DNA from: G963662905 sp963662905
Lineage (GTDB): Bacteria; Bacteroidota; Bacteroidia; Bacteroidales; WRLA01
DNA length: 64,000 nucleotides
Direction: 5' to 3'
NCBI GenBank assembly: GCA_963662905.2
Contig: CAXXFD010000003.1
Location: 1,736,001 to 1,800,000, forward strand
Shown here: piece after piece, positions 1-9,826 of the stretch
How the letters are laid out: each line of letters begins with the position of its first letter
Position numbering within the stretch: the first letter of the stretch is position 1
Program-made: the position numbers and the translations under genes
Notes under the pieces: generated by a model
Seen by the model: the letters and a program-made list of their open reading frames with translations, nothing else
The model's database searches: none
What the model was told of the DNA's origin: nothing

Positions 1-1143
1 TACATCCTCGATGATGATGACAAACCCATCGACAGGAACCTGGGAGGAAATGATCCGGAATATGCCATTAACTGGAACACAAAAATTGACTGGGCGGGCA
101 GAAACCTACCTGATGGCGAAGACTTGACCAACTACCCATTATATGGTGATGACGGACTTTACCTGACCAGTGAAGACCAGTTCTTTCACAGGAAGCAAAT
201 TGATACCCGTAAGTTATTTTATAAATACTGGATTTTTGACCTCAAGAAAGCAGCAAAAAAACAAAACCGTTGGCAATATGAAAAGGATCCCGGGCAACAG
301 CAAGCCGGGCAAAAATACACCGGATCAGATTATACCGGTAAAAGCGGTAAATATGGCGATGAAAATGGAAATAACCCCAACAATATCCAATCGCGAAATG
401 ACTTTGTCATGGAAAAAATAACCCCAGTTTACCCTGATACACTTGTTTGGGTTTACGATTACACCTATTCATATAACGAGCCGCTTACAAAAAGCTATTT
501 CTCACATCCTGCTTTTGACAATTACCCTGTTGTTGGTGTTACATGGACGCAAGCTCGGGCATTTTCTATATGGAGAACCGAGGTTATGAACTCATTCCTG
601 ACCAGCCGCGGCGATGGGCCAAATGTGAATGAATTCAGATTGCCCACTGAAGCGGAATGGGAATGGGCCGCACGCGGAGGCTGGGAGTTAAACCCATTCC
701 CCTGGGGAGGGCCTTATCTGCGTAACCAACAAGGCTGTTTTCTGGCTAATTTTAAACCGGAACGAGGAAATTATCCAGGTGATGGCGGAAACACACCTGT
801 TATCGTTGCCCATTATCCGCCAAATGATTTTGGCCTTTTCGATATGTCGGGCAACGTGCAGGAATGGACAATAAACGCCTACGACGAAGCCGCTTATAAT
901 GTAACATGGGATCTTAACCCTGCCTACACATATACTGCAGAACCCTCTGACCCCCCTGTAATGAAGCGCAAAGTAGTCCGTGGCGGAAGCTGGAAAGATG
1001 TGAACTACTACCTCCAGGTAAGCACACGCTCCTATGAATATCAGGACAGCGCAAACTGCTATACCGGCTTCAGGAATGTTCAATCCTATCTGGGACGAAT
1101 GAAAGACGATGACCCATCACGTTCATCACATGTTTATAATTAA
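1..1143 (+). CDS. gldK: GldK/PorK-like T9SS ring lipoprotein, 3' part
   Basis: The open frame runs in from base 1, so the start, signal peptide and lipobox lie outside the window; 380 residues are visible. The protein has a formylglycine-generating-enzyme/sulfatase-modifying fold, seen in the segments VVGVTWTQARAFSIW, FRLPTEAEWEWAARGG, FGLFDMSGNVQEW and VVRGGSWKD. In GldK/PorK this fold is structural: the lipoprotein forms a periplasmic ring with GldN under the outer membrane as part of the type IX secretion system. The next genes are gldL, gldM and gldN in the usual order, which identifies the gene better than the fold does. GldJ has the same fold and would be the main alternative, but the position directly before gldL favours gldK. 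Confidence 0.93.
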   Translation, partial: YILDDDDKPIDRNLGGNDPEYAINWNTKIDWAGRNLPDGEDLTNYPLYGDDGLYLTSEDQFFHRKQIDTRKLFYKYWIFDLKKAAKKQNRWQYEKDPGQQQAGQKYTGSDYTGKSGKYGDENGNNPNNIQSRNDFVMEKITPVYPDTLVWVYDYTYSYNEPLTKSYFSHPAFDNYPVVGVTWTQARAFSIWRTEVMNSFLTSRGDGPNVNEFRLPTEAEWEWAARGGWELNPFPWGGPYLRNQQGCFLANFKPERGNYPGDGGNTPVIVAHYPPNDFGLFDMSGNVQEWTINAYDEAAYNVTWDLNPAYTYTAEPSDPPVMKRKVVRGGSWKDVNYYLQVSTRSYEYQDSANCYTGFRNVQSYLGRMKDDDPSRSSHVYN

Positions 1144-1195
1144 AACAATTAATACAGTAAACCTAAATTCGTAAAAACCTTAAAACTACAGCAAT

Positions 1196-2260
1196 ATGAG
1201 AATTAGTGATTTAGTAAAAAGTAGAGGATTTAAACAATTTATGGCAAAACTCTACGGTTGGGGAGCAGCCGTAGTAATTTTAGGTGCCTTATTTAAAATT
1301 CTTCACTTACCAGGAGCAAATGAAATGCTAATGATTGGTATGGGTACAGAAACAATTATCTTCTTTTTCTCAGCCTTTGAACCGCCACATGTAGAACCCG
1401 ACTGGAGTTTGGTGTATCCCGAATTGGCCGGCATGTACCATGGTGATGATTTTGCAGCAGAATTGGACGAAGAAGATTTTATTGAGGGTGATGAAGAGGT
1501 TGAAGAAAAACCACCTCTGACTGAGGAACTTACAGATATGCTTGCTAAAGCAGATATCAATCAGGATCTGATTAACAAATTAGGTCTCGGTTTAAGCAAT
1601 TTAAGTGAAAGCGCAGCCAATCTAAACAATATGGCCGCTGCATCTGAAGCCAATAATGAATTTGTTTCAAAACTGGGAAAAGCATCTGTTTCGGTTGAAA
1701 AACTATCGGGCAATGTAGAGAAATCGGCTCAGGCTGTTGCTGCCGAGACAGCTGCTGCCGAAGCACATATCAACTCTTTGGGCACTGCATCGCAGAATGC
1801 CAGCAAACTGGCCGAAATCTATACCGGCGTAAGCGATGCTCTTAAGCGCGACATGAGTGCTACCGAAGCCTTCAACCAAAGTGTAAACGAAGCTACACGC
1901 TCTGCTAATGCTCTGGCTGAGAATTACACATACAGCGCCGAACAATTGAAAGCCGCTGCAAGTAATTTGGATTTCAGCGATGTGGACGGAGCCGTTTATA
2001 ATGAGCAGCTGCAAAAAATTGCCCAAAATATGGAAGCCCTGAATGCTGCATACGAACTGCAACTGGAAAACAGCCAGGCTCAGATTACAGGCAGCCAGCA
2101 ACTGCAGGAAATGATGAAAGAGTATTTCAATCAAATGCAGGCTTCTGTTGAACAAACCAAAGAATATCAAACGCAGGCACAGATGCTTACCAAAAATGTA
2201 TCTGCACTCAATAATGTTTATGGTAATATGCTTACCGCAATGAACGTTAAAATCAGCTAA
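1196..2260 (+). CDS. gldL: GldL, inner-membrane T9SS motor subunit
   Basis: 354 residues. Two hydrophobic helices lie in the first 65 residues (around AAVVILGALFKILHL and MGTETIIFFFSAF). In the GldL family these helices form the proton-conducting stator complex with GldM and carry a conserved membrane glutamate; the E of GMGTETIIFF is the probable one. After an acidic linker (about residues 85-105), a long Ala/Asn/Glu-rich helical region to the C-terminus should be cytoplasmic. The gene follows gldK by 52 bp and precedes gldM by 51 bp. The ATG at 1196 begins the family-typical N-terminus MRISDLVKSRGFKQFMAKLYG. Confidence 0.95.
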   Translation: MRISDLVKSRGFKQFMAKLYGWGAAVVILGALFKILHLPGANEMLMIGMGTETIIFFFSAFEPPHVEPDWSLVYPELAGMYHGDDFAAELDEEDFIEGDEEVEEKPPLTEELTDMLAKADINQDLINKLGLGLSNLSESAANLNNMAAASEANNEFVSKLGKASVSVEKLSGNVEKSAQAVAAETAAAEAHINSLGTASQNASKLAEIYTGVSDALKRDMSATEAFNQSVNEATRSANALAENYTYSAEQLKAAASNLDFSDVDGAVYNEQLQKIAQNMEALNAAYELQLENSQAQITGSQQLQEMMKEYFNQMQASVEQTKEYQTQAQMLTKNVSALNNVYGNMLTAMNVKIS

Positions 2261-2311
2261 GCCAAAGGCTCATGGTAAATCACGGATTATTAATCAAAAA
2301 AACCAAACGCT

Positions 2312-3982
2312 ATGGCTGGAGCTAAAGAAACCCCGCGGCAAAAAATGATCGGCATGATGTACCTCGTACTCACTGCCATGCTTGCCCTTAATGTATCCAA
2401 AGAAATTCTTGAAGCTTTTGTAAGCGTCAATGAAAACATGGTTACAACAAATAAAAATTTTGATGAAAAGTTAAACGATACATACACTCAATTTTCGAAT
2501 ATGGCTGCTACAGATCAAGCAGCCGTGGAATGGTATAAACGTGCACTGGATGCTAAAGCTTTAAGTGACTCACTTGTGAATTATCTTATCCAGACCCGTT
2601 CAGAAGTTATCCTTAAAACCGAACCAAGAAATGAGGCCTATTATAACAAAGAAACAGGCAAGGTTAATTGGGATTCATTAAATAATGTATCACTTAATGC
2701 GCTTAACGCTCTCGATGATTATTCCACTCCTTCAAACTATTTTCTTGGTGAAGGCGATCTGCTTCCCGGTGAAGCCAAAACAATGAAAGAAAAATTTGCT
2801 GAATACCGGGACAATATTCTTAAAACAGTTAAAGAAAGCGATGCAAATAAAATGAAGATCGGGCTCAAAACTGATGGTAAATTTGAAAACAGGATTACTC
2901 ATGAAAAAATGAATTGGGAAAACTACATGTTTTACCACACAATTTTAGCCGCTGATGTTGTTATCCTCAATAAGTATATTGCAGAAGTTCGTAATATTGA
3001 ATTTGATGTCCTAACCAAACTCATGAGTTATGTTGGTGCTGAAGCATTTAAATTTAATAAGATCGAAGCAAAGGTAATCCCTGAGAAAAACTATGTTTTT
3101 AAAGGGGACGAATATAAAGCTCAAATACTTGTTGCTGCTTATGATACCGCAGAAAGCCCTGATGTTCGGTACAGAATGGGAATCGATTCCCTGACTGCTG
3201 CTATGATGGACAATGCAATTGAAGTCCCCGGAGAAAACGGTATCGTGAATTTAACTATTCCTACTTCCGGAATGCCTCTTGGCGAAAAAAACTTTGCAGG
3301 GGTCGTTTTGCTTAGAGATCCGGTTAATCGGAATAAATTCAAGCAATATCATTTCCAAAGTACATTCAATGTGGGTGAACCAACAGCAATTATTTCTGCC
3401 GACAAACTTAATATCTTCTACAAAGGGATTAATAACCCCTTAAGCATTAGTATTCCCGGAATACCCCCTTCACAGGTTTCTTATAGAAAAGTATCGGGGT
3501 CAGCTCAGATTACGCAAACAGCTCCGGGTCAATATAATGTGAAACCCACAGGTGATATTAAATCTGAAATCATAATTGCAGCTATGGCAAATGTTGATGG
3601 TGCAGTTAAAGAAATGGCTAAAAAGGCTTTCACCATTGAGGAAGTCCCCAATCCAACTGTTGAAGTAGCAGGACGCAGTGGCGGATCAATCTCGAAAAAT
3701 GGTCTTTTAAACGCCAAACCATTTGTTACAGCAGAACTTAAAGATTTTTGGTTTGACAGTGATGAATTAAAGTATAAGGTTGTACGTTATCAGGTCAACA
3801 TCACAGTAAATGGTATTTCTACACCTTATAATTATACAGGAGAAAATCTTTCAGATGACCTGAAACAAAAAATCCAAAGCCTTCGCAGTGGCACCAATAT
3901 CTCTTTTGAAAAATTTATGGTTACCAAACCCGGTGGCGACGAAAAAGCCCTTCCGGGAGCTATCATATTAAATTTAATGTAA
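2312..3982 (+). CDS. gldM: GldM, T9SS motor shaft protein
   Basis: 556 residues, slightly longer than the usual 510-530. The N-terminus MAGAKETPRQKMIGMMYLV is the family signature, followed by a single transmembrane helix (about residues 12-28); the rest is periplasmic. In known T9SS structures GldM forms a dimeric shaft of four periplasmic domains that links the GldL motor to the GldK/GldN ring. The later segments (for example FAGVVLLRDPVNRNKFKQYHFQSTFNVGEPTAI, broken here into its domain boundary near residue 360) fit the beta-rich D2-D4 domains. It sits 51 bp after gldL and 10 bp before gldN. Confidence 0.95.
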   Translation: MAGAKETPRQKMIGMMYLVLTAMLALNVSKEILEAFVSVNENMVTTNKNFDEKLNDTYTQFSNMAATDQAAVEWYKRALDAKALSDSLVNYLIQTRSEVILKTEPRNEAYYNKETGKVNWDSLNNVSLNALNALDDYSTPSNYFLGEGDLLPGEAKTMKEKFAEYRDNILKTVKESDANKMKIGLKTDGKFENRITHEKMNWENYMFYHTILAADVVILNKYIAEVRNIEFDVLTKLMSYVGAEAFKFNKIEAKVIPEKNYVFKGDEYKAQILVAAYDTAESPDVRYRMGIDSLTAAMMDNAIEVPGENGIVNLTIPTSGMPLGEKNFAGVVLLRDPVNRNKFKQYHFQSTFNVGEPTAIISADKLNIFYKGINNPLSISIPGIPPSQVSYRKVSGSAQITQTAPGQYNVKPTGDIKSEIIIAAMANVDGAVKEMAKKAFTIEEVPNPTVEVAGRSGGSISKNGLLNAKPFVTAELKDFWFDSDELKYKVVRYQVNITVNGISTPYNYTGENLSDDLKQKIQSLRSGTNISFEKFMVTKPGGDEKALPGAIILNLM

Positions 3983-3992
3983 TACAAGTAAT

Positions 3993-4961
3993 ATGCAGCT
4001 GAATATCAAAAAGTTAAGTCTTCAACTCCATGTCTTATTAATCCTTTCGTGGATAATGTGTGGTCAGGTTTATGGTCAAACGGAAACTTTTGATCAGTTT
4101 ATAATAAATCAATCAAAATCAGACCCTTCTGTTCACAAAAACCCATTCCACTCATTGACCGGCGGAATGCCTAATGACAATATAGCGGAAAAAAATCACA
4201 CTTTGCAAAAATCCAGTGAAATGATTCCACAAATAGTGCGGGAATGCGATATAACCTGGTCAAAAAGAGTATGGAGGTATATCGATTTAAATCAAAGAAT
4301 AAATCAGGAGCTTAAAAACCCAATAAATGCGACCAGGGGCAGAAGAAGCTTATTTGATGTTTTGGTTCGTTCCTTCATGCTTCCGGACATTGAGCATCCT
4401 AATAAAGACAGGCTTGCGCTTTTTGAATGGAACGGTACGATCGGGGATTTTACCTTTGATATCCCAATTCGAACAAACGAACAACTACTGGAAAAGTTAA
4501 AATACAAAGTAACATTCACGACCGGATTGGATTCCGGCTATTTTCAACCGGCTGATATTATTGGCTATAGAATAATGGAAGAATGGTTTTTTGATAAAAA
4601 AAGATCGCAGCTTGATGTTCGGATTTTGGCCCTGGCTCCGCTTACATATGGAAAAATGGCAACTCCTAGCAACAGTGTCATACCAAATCCAAATGATCGA
4701 AGGGTACTGTTTATCACATATTTCCCTCAGGCTCAATGGTTCCTTAATCGATATGAGGTCTTCAACGAGAAAAACAACTCGGAATACAGAACCTTCTATC
4801 AAATTTTCTTAATGCGGAGGTTTAGCAGTTTTGTCTATAAGGAAGAAAACGTACATGACCGTTTAATCTCCGATTACGCACTGGGTATTGATGCCCTCCT
4901 GGAATCAGAGCGCATCGAGAACCAAATTCAGGAATTTGAATTTGACCTTTGGGAAGAATAA
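3993..4961 (+). CDS. gldN: GldN/PorN, T9SS ring partner of GldK
   Basis: 322 residues with an N-terminal signal peptide (hydrophobic stretch HVLLILSWIMCGQVYGQ, probable cleavage near residue 29). The motifs ITWSKRVWRYIDLNQRINQ, LFDVLVRSF and the later DYALGIDALLESERI match the GldN family, whose members form the 33-mer-type periplasmic ring with GldK. It is the last gene of gldKLMN, only 10 bp after gldM, and the operon is closed by a hairpin terminator 37 bp after its stop codon. The ATG at 3993 is the only start that leaves a complete signal peptide. Confidence 0.93.
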   Translation: MQLNIKKLSLQLHVLLILSWIMCGQVYGQTETFDQFIINQSKSDPSVHKNPFHSLTGGMPNDNIAEKNHTLQKSSEMIPQIVRECDITWSKRVWRYIDLNQRINQELKNPINATRGRRSLFDVLVRSFMLPDIEHPNKDRLALFEWNGTIGDFTFDIPIRTNEQLLEKLKYKVTFTTGLDSGYFQPADIIGYRIMEEWFFDKKRSQLDVRILALAPLTYGKMATPSNSVIPNPNDRRVLFITYFPQAQWFLNRYEVFNEKNNSEYRTFYQIFLMRRFSSFVYKEENVHDRLISDYALGIDALLESERIENQIQEFEFDLWEE

Positions 4962-4998
4962 TCTTCGAAATCCTAAACTACTGTTTTCATAATTGCTG

Positions 4999-5028
4999 GC
5001 CATCCTGAATCTTCAGGGTGGCTTTTTT
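4999..5028 (+). terminator. Rho-independent terminator of gldKLMN
   Basis: GCCATCCTGAA pairs with TTCAGGGTGGC (11 pairs including one G-U) around a very short loop and is followed by six T. It ends the T9SS operon and lies just before the recG promoter box, so recG is transcribed separately. Confidence 0.85.
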
Positions 5029-5030
5029 CT

Positions 5031-5038
5031 TATTTTTG
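5031..5038 (+). promoter_or_regulatory. Putative -7 box of recG
   Basis: TATTTTTG fits the Bacteroidota -7 consensus TAnnTTTG. It ends only 6 nt before the recG ATG, so the transcript would be leaderless or nearly so. No convincing TTTG -33 box was seen, because the terminator occupies that position. Confidence 0.5.
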
Positions 5039-5044
5039 CCTTTG

Positions 5045-7144
5045 ATGAACCCCTTGGATACCCCTATAGAATTCCTGAAAGGTGTTGGCCCGGTAAGAGG
5101 CGAACTCCTGAACAAAGAAATTGGCGTTTTCTCCTTTGCCGACCTCATCACCTATTTCCCTTTCCGTTATGTGGACCGTTCCGAATTTCATACCATTAGC
5201 CAAATCAATGAAGAAATGGCTTTTGTGCAGCTAAAGGGAAAAATAACAAACCTGACCAGCCATGGGAAACACCGCACAACACGTTTGAGCGCAAAATTTT
5301 CAGACGGAACAGGGATCATCGAACTGGTTTGGTTTCAGGGCATAAAGTGGATCAAAGAAAAACTGACCAATCCCGGTGATTTTGTGATTTTCGGAAAGCC
5401 CACCGTTTTTAATGGCAAACTCAATATTGCACACCCGGAAGTGGAATCGCTGAGCAAATTTATGAATGAAGTTCCGCCGGGCTTGCAACCGGTGTATAGC
5501 TCAACAGAAAAGCTCAAATCCAGGGGTCTGGACAGCAAAGGCATTGCCAGGCTCACACAAAATATTTTGAACAACAATCAAATCCTCTTTGCCGAAAACT
5601 TGCCCCCTGCCTTGCTCAACAACTACAAGCTCCCTTCACGCGATGTATCCCTGAGGAATATCCATTTCCCCGAAAACCAATCATTAATGCAACGGGCCAG
5701 GGCACGGCTAAAATTTGAAGAGCTGTTTTTTATTCAACTCAGGCTGCTGCAAACCAAAATACTGGTAAGTAAAAAAATCACAGGACATCCATTCTTGAAA
5801 GTAGGTTCCGTTTTTAATCAGTTTTATGCCGAATGCCTGCCTTTTGAACTGACCAATGCACAAAAACGCGTCATCCGGGAGATTCGAAAAGATCTAGGCA
5901 GTGGCATTCAAATGAACCGCCTGCTTCAAGGCGATGTGGGCAGTGGCAAAACCCTGGTAGCCCTGATGTCTGCCCTTATAGCCATCGACAATGGATATCA
6001 GGCTGCGCTTATGGCTCCTACTGAAATATTGGCGAACCAACATTACCAGACTATATCAAAATTTGCTGACAAACTACCTCTGAACATTGCCCTGCTTACC
6101 GGTTCCACAAAAAAATCAGAGCGAAAACCAATCCATGAAGGCCTGCTTAATAACAGCATACATATTATTGTCGGTACACACGCCCTAATTGAAGATGGCG
6201 TTCAGTTCAATAATCTCGGTCTGGTTATCATCGATGAACAACATCGCTTTGGTGTTGCCCAAAGGGCACGAATGTGGGCAAAAAACCGAATCCCGCCGCA
6301 TATTCTGGTAATGACCGCCACACCCATTCCGCGCACTTTATCCATGACTTTATATGGCGATTTGGATATTTCCAAAATCGACGAATTGCCACCGGGCAGA
6401 AAACCCATTGTAACACGTCATTTCTTTGATTCGGGACGTGCCAGGGTTTTTGCTTTTATGAAAGAAGAAATCCGGAAAGGCCGTCAGATTTATGTGGTTT
6501 ATCCTTTGATTGAGGAATCGCAAAAACTTGATCTGAAAGACCTGATGGATGGTTACAATAGTATTACACGCTCTTTTCCACTGCCCGAATATGCCGTGAG
6601 CATTGTGCACGGACGGATGAAAGCCGAAGACAAGGATTACGAAATGCAGCGCTTTGTAAAAGGGGAAACACAGATCATGGTTGCCACTACAGTAATTGAG
6701 GTAGGCGTTGATGTACCCAATGCAAGCGTAATGATTATCGAAAATGCGGAGCGCTTTGGCTTATCGCAACTCCATCAGCTGCGCGGAAGGGTTGGGCGGG
6801 GCGCAGACCAGTCCTATTGCATCCTGATGACAGGAAACAAACTTACCAGCGACGGGAAAACCCGTATCCGGACAATGGTTCAGTCTAACGACGGTTTTGT
6901 CATTTCTGAAGCAGACCTCAAACTCCGTGGCCCGGGCGATATGATGGGAACGCAGCAAAGCGGCCTCATGGAAATGAAAATAGCTGATTTGGTTTATGAT
7001 GACGTCATCTTGAAAAGTGCCCGCGATGCTGCCCGAAACATCCTGGAACAGGATCCGGAATTAAACCTTCAGGAAAATGGAGGCATTAAAAAACATCTGC
7101 TCAAAATTCAACAAAAAAAAGGCAATTGGGGACTGATCAGCTAA
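5045..7144 (+). CDS. recG: ATP-dependent DNA helicase RecG
   Basis: 699 residues from the ATG at 5045. A GTG at 5018 is in frame, but it lies inside the gldN terminator hairpin, so it is rejected. An N-terminal OB-type wedge domain (about residues 1-230, with LKGVGPVRGELLNKEIGVFS) is followed by a superfamily 2 helicase core: Walker A GDVGSGKT, the DEQHRFG box, TATPIPRT, and QLRGRVGRG of motif VI. RecG remodels stalled replication forks and Holliday junctions in the cytoplasm. The gene is complete and its length is normal for the family. Confidence 0.97.
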   Translation: MNPLDTPIEFLKGVGPVRGELLNKEIGVFSFADLITYFPFRYVDRSEFHTISQINEEMAFVQLKGKITNLTSHGKHRTTRLSAKFSDGTGIIELVWFQGIKWIKEKLTNPGDFVIFGKPTVFNGKLNIAHPEVESLSKFMNEVPPGLQPVYSSTEKLKSRGLDSKGIARLTQNILNNNQILFAENLPPALLNNYKLPSRDVSLRNIHFPENQSLMQRARARLKFEELFFIQLRLLQTKILVSKKITGHPFLKVGSVFNQFYAECLPFELTNAQKRVIREIRKDLGSGIQMNRLLQGDVGSGKTLVALMSALIAIDNGYQAALMAPTEILANQHYQTISKFADKLPLNIALLTGSTKKSERKPIHEGLLNNSIHIIVGTHALIEDGVQFNNLGLVIIDEQHRFGVAQRARMWAKNRIPPHILVMTATPIPRTLSMTLYGDLDISKIDELPPGRKPIVTRHFFDSGRARVFAFMKEEIRKGRQIYVVYPLIEESQKLDLKDLMDGYNSITRSFPLPEYAVSIVHGRMKAEDKDYEMQRFVKGETQIMVATTVIEVGVDVPNASVMIIENAERFGLSQLHQLRGRVGRGADQSYCILMTGNKLTSDGKTRIRTMVQSNDGFVISEADLKLRGPGDMMGTQQSGLMEMKIADLVYDDVILKSARDAARNILEQDPELNLQENGGIKKHLLKIQQKKGNWGLIS

Positions 7145-7197
7145 TTTCAACAAGCCTGCATTCATTCTGCTATTTCCTTTTTTCCGCCATTTTATTG

Positions 7198-7205
7198 TAC
7201 TTTTG
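7198..7205 (+). promoter_or_regulatory. Putative -7 box of pheT
   Basis: TACTTTTG matches TAnnTTTG and lies 23 nt before the pheT ATG, leaving a short leader. A good -33 box was not seen. Confidence 0.5.
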
Positions 7206-7228
7206 TCGCTCGAAAATCAAGATTCATT

Positions 7229-9697
7229 ATGAAAATTTCATACAACTGGCTCAAAGAGTATCTGAACCTTCCGTTAAGCATTGAGGAAATATCTGTTATG
7301 TTAACAGATACGGGACTGGAAATTGAAGGAATTGAGAAAGTTGAATCCGTGAAAGGCGGGCTCAACGGCATTGTTATCGGAGAAGTGAAACATTGTGTGC
7401 AACATCCGAATGCGGAAAAACTCAGCATCACGAAAGTGGATGTTGGCAGTGGTGAGGAACTCCAAATTGTTTGCGGTGCGCCCAATGTGGCTGCCGGTCA
7501 AAAAGTTCCTGTTGCTACAATTGGCGCTGTGATTTACTCCGGAGATGAATCTTTTACCATTAGCAAAAGCAAAATCCGTGGCGAAACTTCTTTCGGTATG
7601 ATATGTGCTGAAGATGAGCTCGGACTGGGAACAAGCCACAACGGCATCATGGTATTGGATGCAGAAGCAGAAATTGGAAAACCTGCTCGGGAATATTTCG
7701 GTATTACTGACGATTATGTTTTTGAAATCGGTTTGACACCCAACAGAACAGACGCCATGTCGCACCTTGGTGTAGCGCGTGACTTGCTTGCAGCTTATAA
7801 GCACAAAAACCAGCAAGCAACTGATATACAGGTAAGTTATCCGAAAGTTGATAATTTTACCGTAGATAATGAAAATCTTGATATTCCGGTTGTGGTTGAA
7901 GACGAGGAAGCTTGTCCCAGATATTCGGGTTTAACAATCAGTGGTGTGAAAATTGATGAATCCCCGGAATGGATCAAAAAAAGGCTCAATGCCATTGGAT
8001 TGCGCCCACTGAACAACATCGTTGACATCACAAACTATGTGCTTTGGGAAACCGGACATCCGCTGCATGCTTTTGATGCAGAAGAAATTACCGGCAGAAA
8101 AGTCATCGTGAAAAAATCCCCAAAAGGCACAAAATTCACCACACTCGACGAAGTGGAACGTGCACTCAGCGGCAATGACCTGATGATCTGTAATACCGAA
8201 GCCCCGATGTGTATTGGCGGTGTTTTTGGAGGAATCAAAAGCGGAGTTACAGAAAAAACAAGCAGTATTTTTCTCGAAAGCGCCTGCTTCGATCCGGCAA
8301 CAATACGCAAAACAGCCCGTGCGCACAACCTGCAAACAGATGCTTCCTTCCGTTTTGAACGTGGCATCGATCCCGAAGGCGTAGTTTATGCGCTCAAACG
8401 TGCAGCAATGCTCATCAAGGAAATTGCCGGTGGTGAAATCTCCTCTCAAATCAAAGACAGCTATCCCAATCCAAAAGAAAAAGCCAAGATCACACTAAAT
8501 ATCAGCAAGTTCAACAAATTAGCCGGAAAAGATATTCCTGTTGACGAAAGCCTGAATATCTTAAAAACCCTTGATTTTGAAATTAAAGATATTGAGAAAG
8601 ACGAAGAGTACCTGCTCACAACGCCCGGATATCGTGTGGATGTAACCCGCCCTGCCGATGTGTATGAAGAAATCCTGAGGATTTACGGATACAATTCAAT
8701 AGAAACCGATCATCACATCCACAGTGCCATCAACCACGCAAAAAAACCGGATGATGAAAACCTGCGCTATCAGCTCAGCAGTTTCCTTTCTGCCAATTCA
8801 TTTTATGAAATAATGAACAACTCCCTCACAAAAGGGGCATTTTTCACAAAAAATAATTTAGTGGCCGAAGAGGAAGTTGTGAAAGTGTACAATCCTTTAA
8901 GTTCAGATCTGGATATTCTTCGTCCCGGACTTTTGGCTGGTGGCCTGGAAAGCCTGCGCTACAATATCAACCGAAAATCAGCTAATCTGAGCTTTTTTGA
9001 GTTTGGCAAAACATATCACCTCAATCCGGCAAAGGCCGATGCCAATGAACCACTCAAAAAATACAGTGAGGAAATGCACCTGGCTCTGTTTATGAGCGGA
9101 AACAAATATGAAGAAAGCTGGAGAAATGAAGAAAGCAGCTTTGATTTTTTCGACCTGAAAGTAATGGTGCATAAAATCATCTCCAGGCTCAGCCTTGATA
9201 ACCGGAAAATCAAATCAGACAATCTGGAAACACCTTGCTTCCAGCAGGCAATGACATATTCATTGAACAATAAGTGCATTGTGAATTTTGGTCAGCTTGC
9301 AGACAAAATTCTTGAATCGGCAGAAATAAAACAGGAGGTTTATTATGCTGATTTCCAGTGGGGCAACATCCTGGAATTACTCGATATCAACGATAAGCAA
9401 TTTGAAGGCATTCCAAAATTCCCGGAAGTACGACGCGATTTATCCATGCTGATCCCGGCACATGTTAGCTATGAACAAATCCGCGAACTGGCTTACAAAA
9501 CAGAGCGCAATATTCTTAAAGACATGGGATTGTTCGACATCTATCAAGATGAAAAAATTGGGAAAGACAAGAAATCCTATGCAGTTAAATTTATCCTGCA
9601 AGACAAAAACAAAACCCTGACAGATAAAATCATTGATAAAACAATGAAGCGCTTGGTGCATGCCTTCACGCAGAATCTGGGTGCCGAATTAAGATAA
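7229..9697 (+). CDS. pheT: Phenylalanine-tRNA ligase beta subunit
   Basis: 822 residues, normal for the bacterial beta chain. Visible domains are the start MKISYNWLKEYLNLPLSIEE, the tRNA-binding EMAP/OB domain (about 40-150, with GIVIGEVKHCVQHPNAEKL), the B3/B4 editing domain (LRPLNNIVDITNYV, about 255-270), the B5 domain, the catalytic-like core and a C-terminal ferredoxin-like anticodon-binding domain (PEVRRDLSMLI near residue 735 onward). It forms an alpha2beta2 enzyme with PheS, which charges tRNA-Phe. pheS is not adjacent here, which is common in Bacteroidota. The gene is followed by its own terminator. Confidence 0.97.
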   Translation: MKISYNWLKEYLNLPLSIEEISVMLTDTGLEIEGIEKVESVKGGLNGIVIGEVKHCVQHPNAEKLSITKVDVGSGEELQIVCGAPNVAAGQKVPVATIGAVIYSGDESFTISKSKIRGETSFGMICAEDELGLGTSHNGIMVLDAEAEIGKPAREYFGITDDYVFEIGLTPNRTDAMSHLGVARDLLAAYKHKNQQATDIQVSYPKVDNFTVDNENLDIPVVVEDEEACPRYSGLTISGVKIDESPEWIKKRLNAIGLRPLNNIVDITNYVLWETGHPLHAFDAEEITGRKVIVKKSPKGTKFTTLDEVERALSGNDLMICNTEAPMCIGGVFGGIKSGVTEKTSSIFLESACFDPATIRKTARAHNLQTDASFRFERGIDPEGVVYALKRAAMLIKEIAGGEISSQIKDSYPNPKEKAKITLNISKFNKLAGKDIPVDESLNILKTLDFEIKDIEKDEEYLLTTPGYRVDVTRPADVYEEILRIYGYNSIETDHHIHSAINHAKKPDDENLRYQLSSFLSANSFYEIMNNSLTKGAFFTKNNLVAEEEVVKVYNPLSSDLDILRPGLLAGGLESLRYNINRKSANLSFFEFGKTYHLNPAKADANEPLKKYSEEMHLALFMSGNKYEESWRNEESSFDFFDLKVMVHKIISRLSLDNRKIKSDNLETPCFQQAMTYSLNNKCIVNFGQLADKILESAEIKQEVYYADFQWGNILELLDINDKQFEGIPKFPEVRRDLSMLIPAHVSYEQIRELAYKTERNILKDMGLFDIYQDEKIGKDKKSYAVKFILQDKNKTLTDKIIDKTMKRLVHAFTQNLGAELR

Positions 9698-9714
9698 ATT
9701 TATTTTCCTCTTAC

Positions 9715-9751
9715 AAAAACGCCTCCTGAGAAAGGGGGCGTTTTCATTTTT
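9715..9751 (+). terminator. Rho-independent terminator of pheT
   Basis: AAAACGCCTCC (9716-9726) pairs with GGGGGCGTTTT (9734-9744), with one G-U pair and the loop TGAGAAA, followed by a T-rich run. The A/T outer pairs make it usable from both strands. Confidence 0.85.
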
Positions 9752-9826
9752 CAGCGCAAGTATTTGGTTTTGTGAAGATTTTTCCGGAAATTTATATCCC
9801 AATTCGTAAAACCAAAAATCAGAAAA

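Noticed and set aside
7931..8449. 172-residue antisense open frame within pheT
   Set aside because: pheT is fully conserved across this stretch; the antisense sequence has no protein character.
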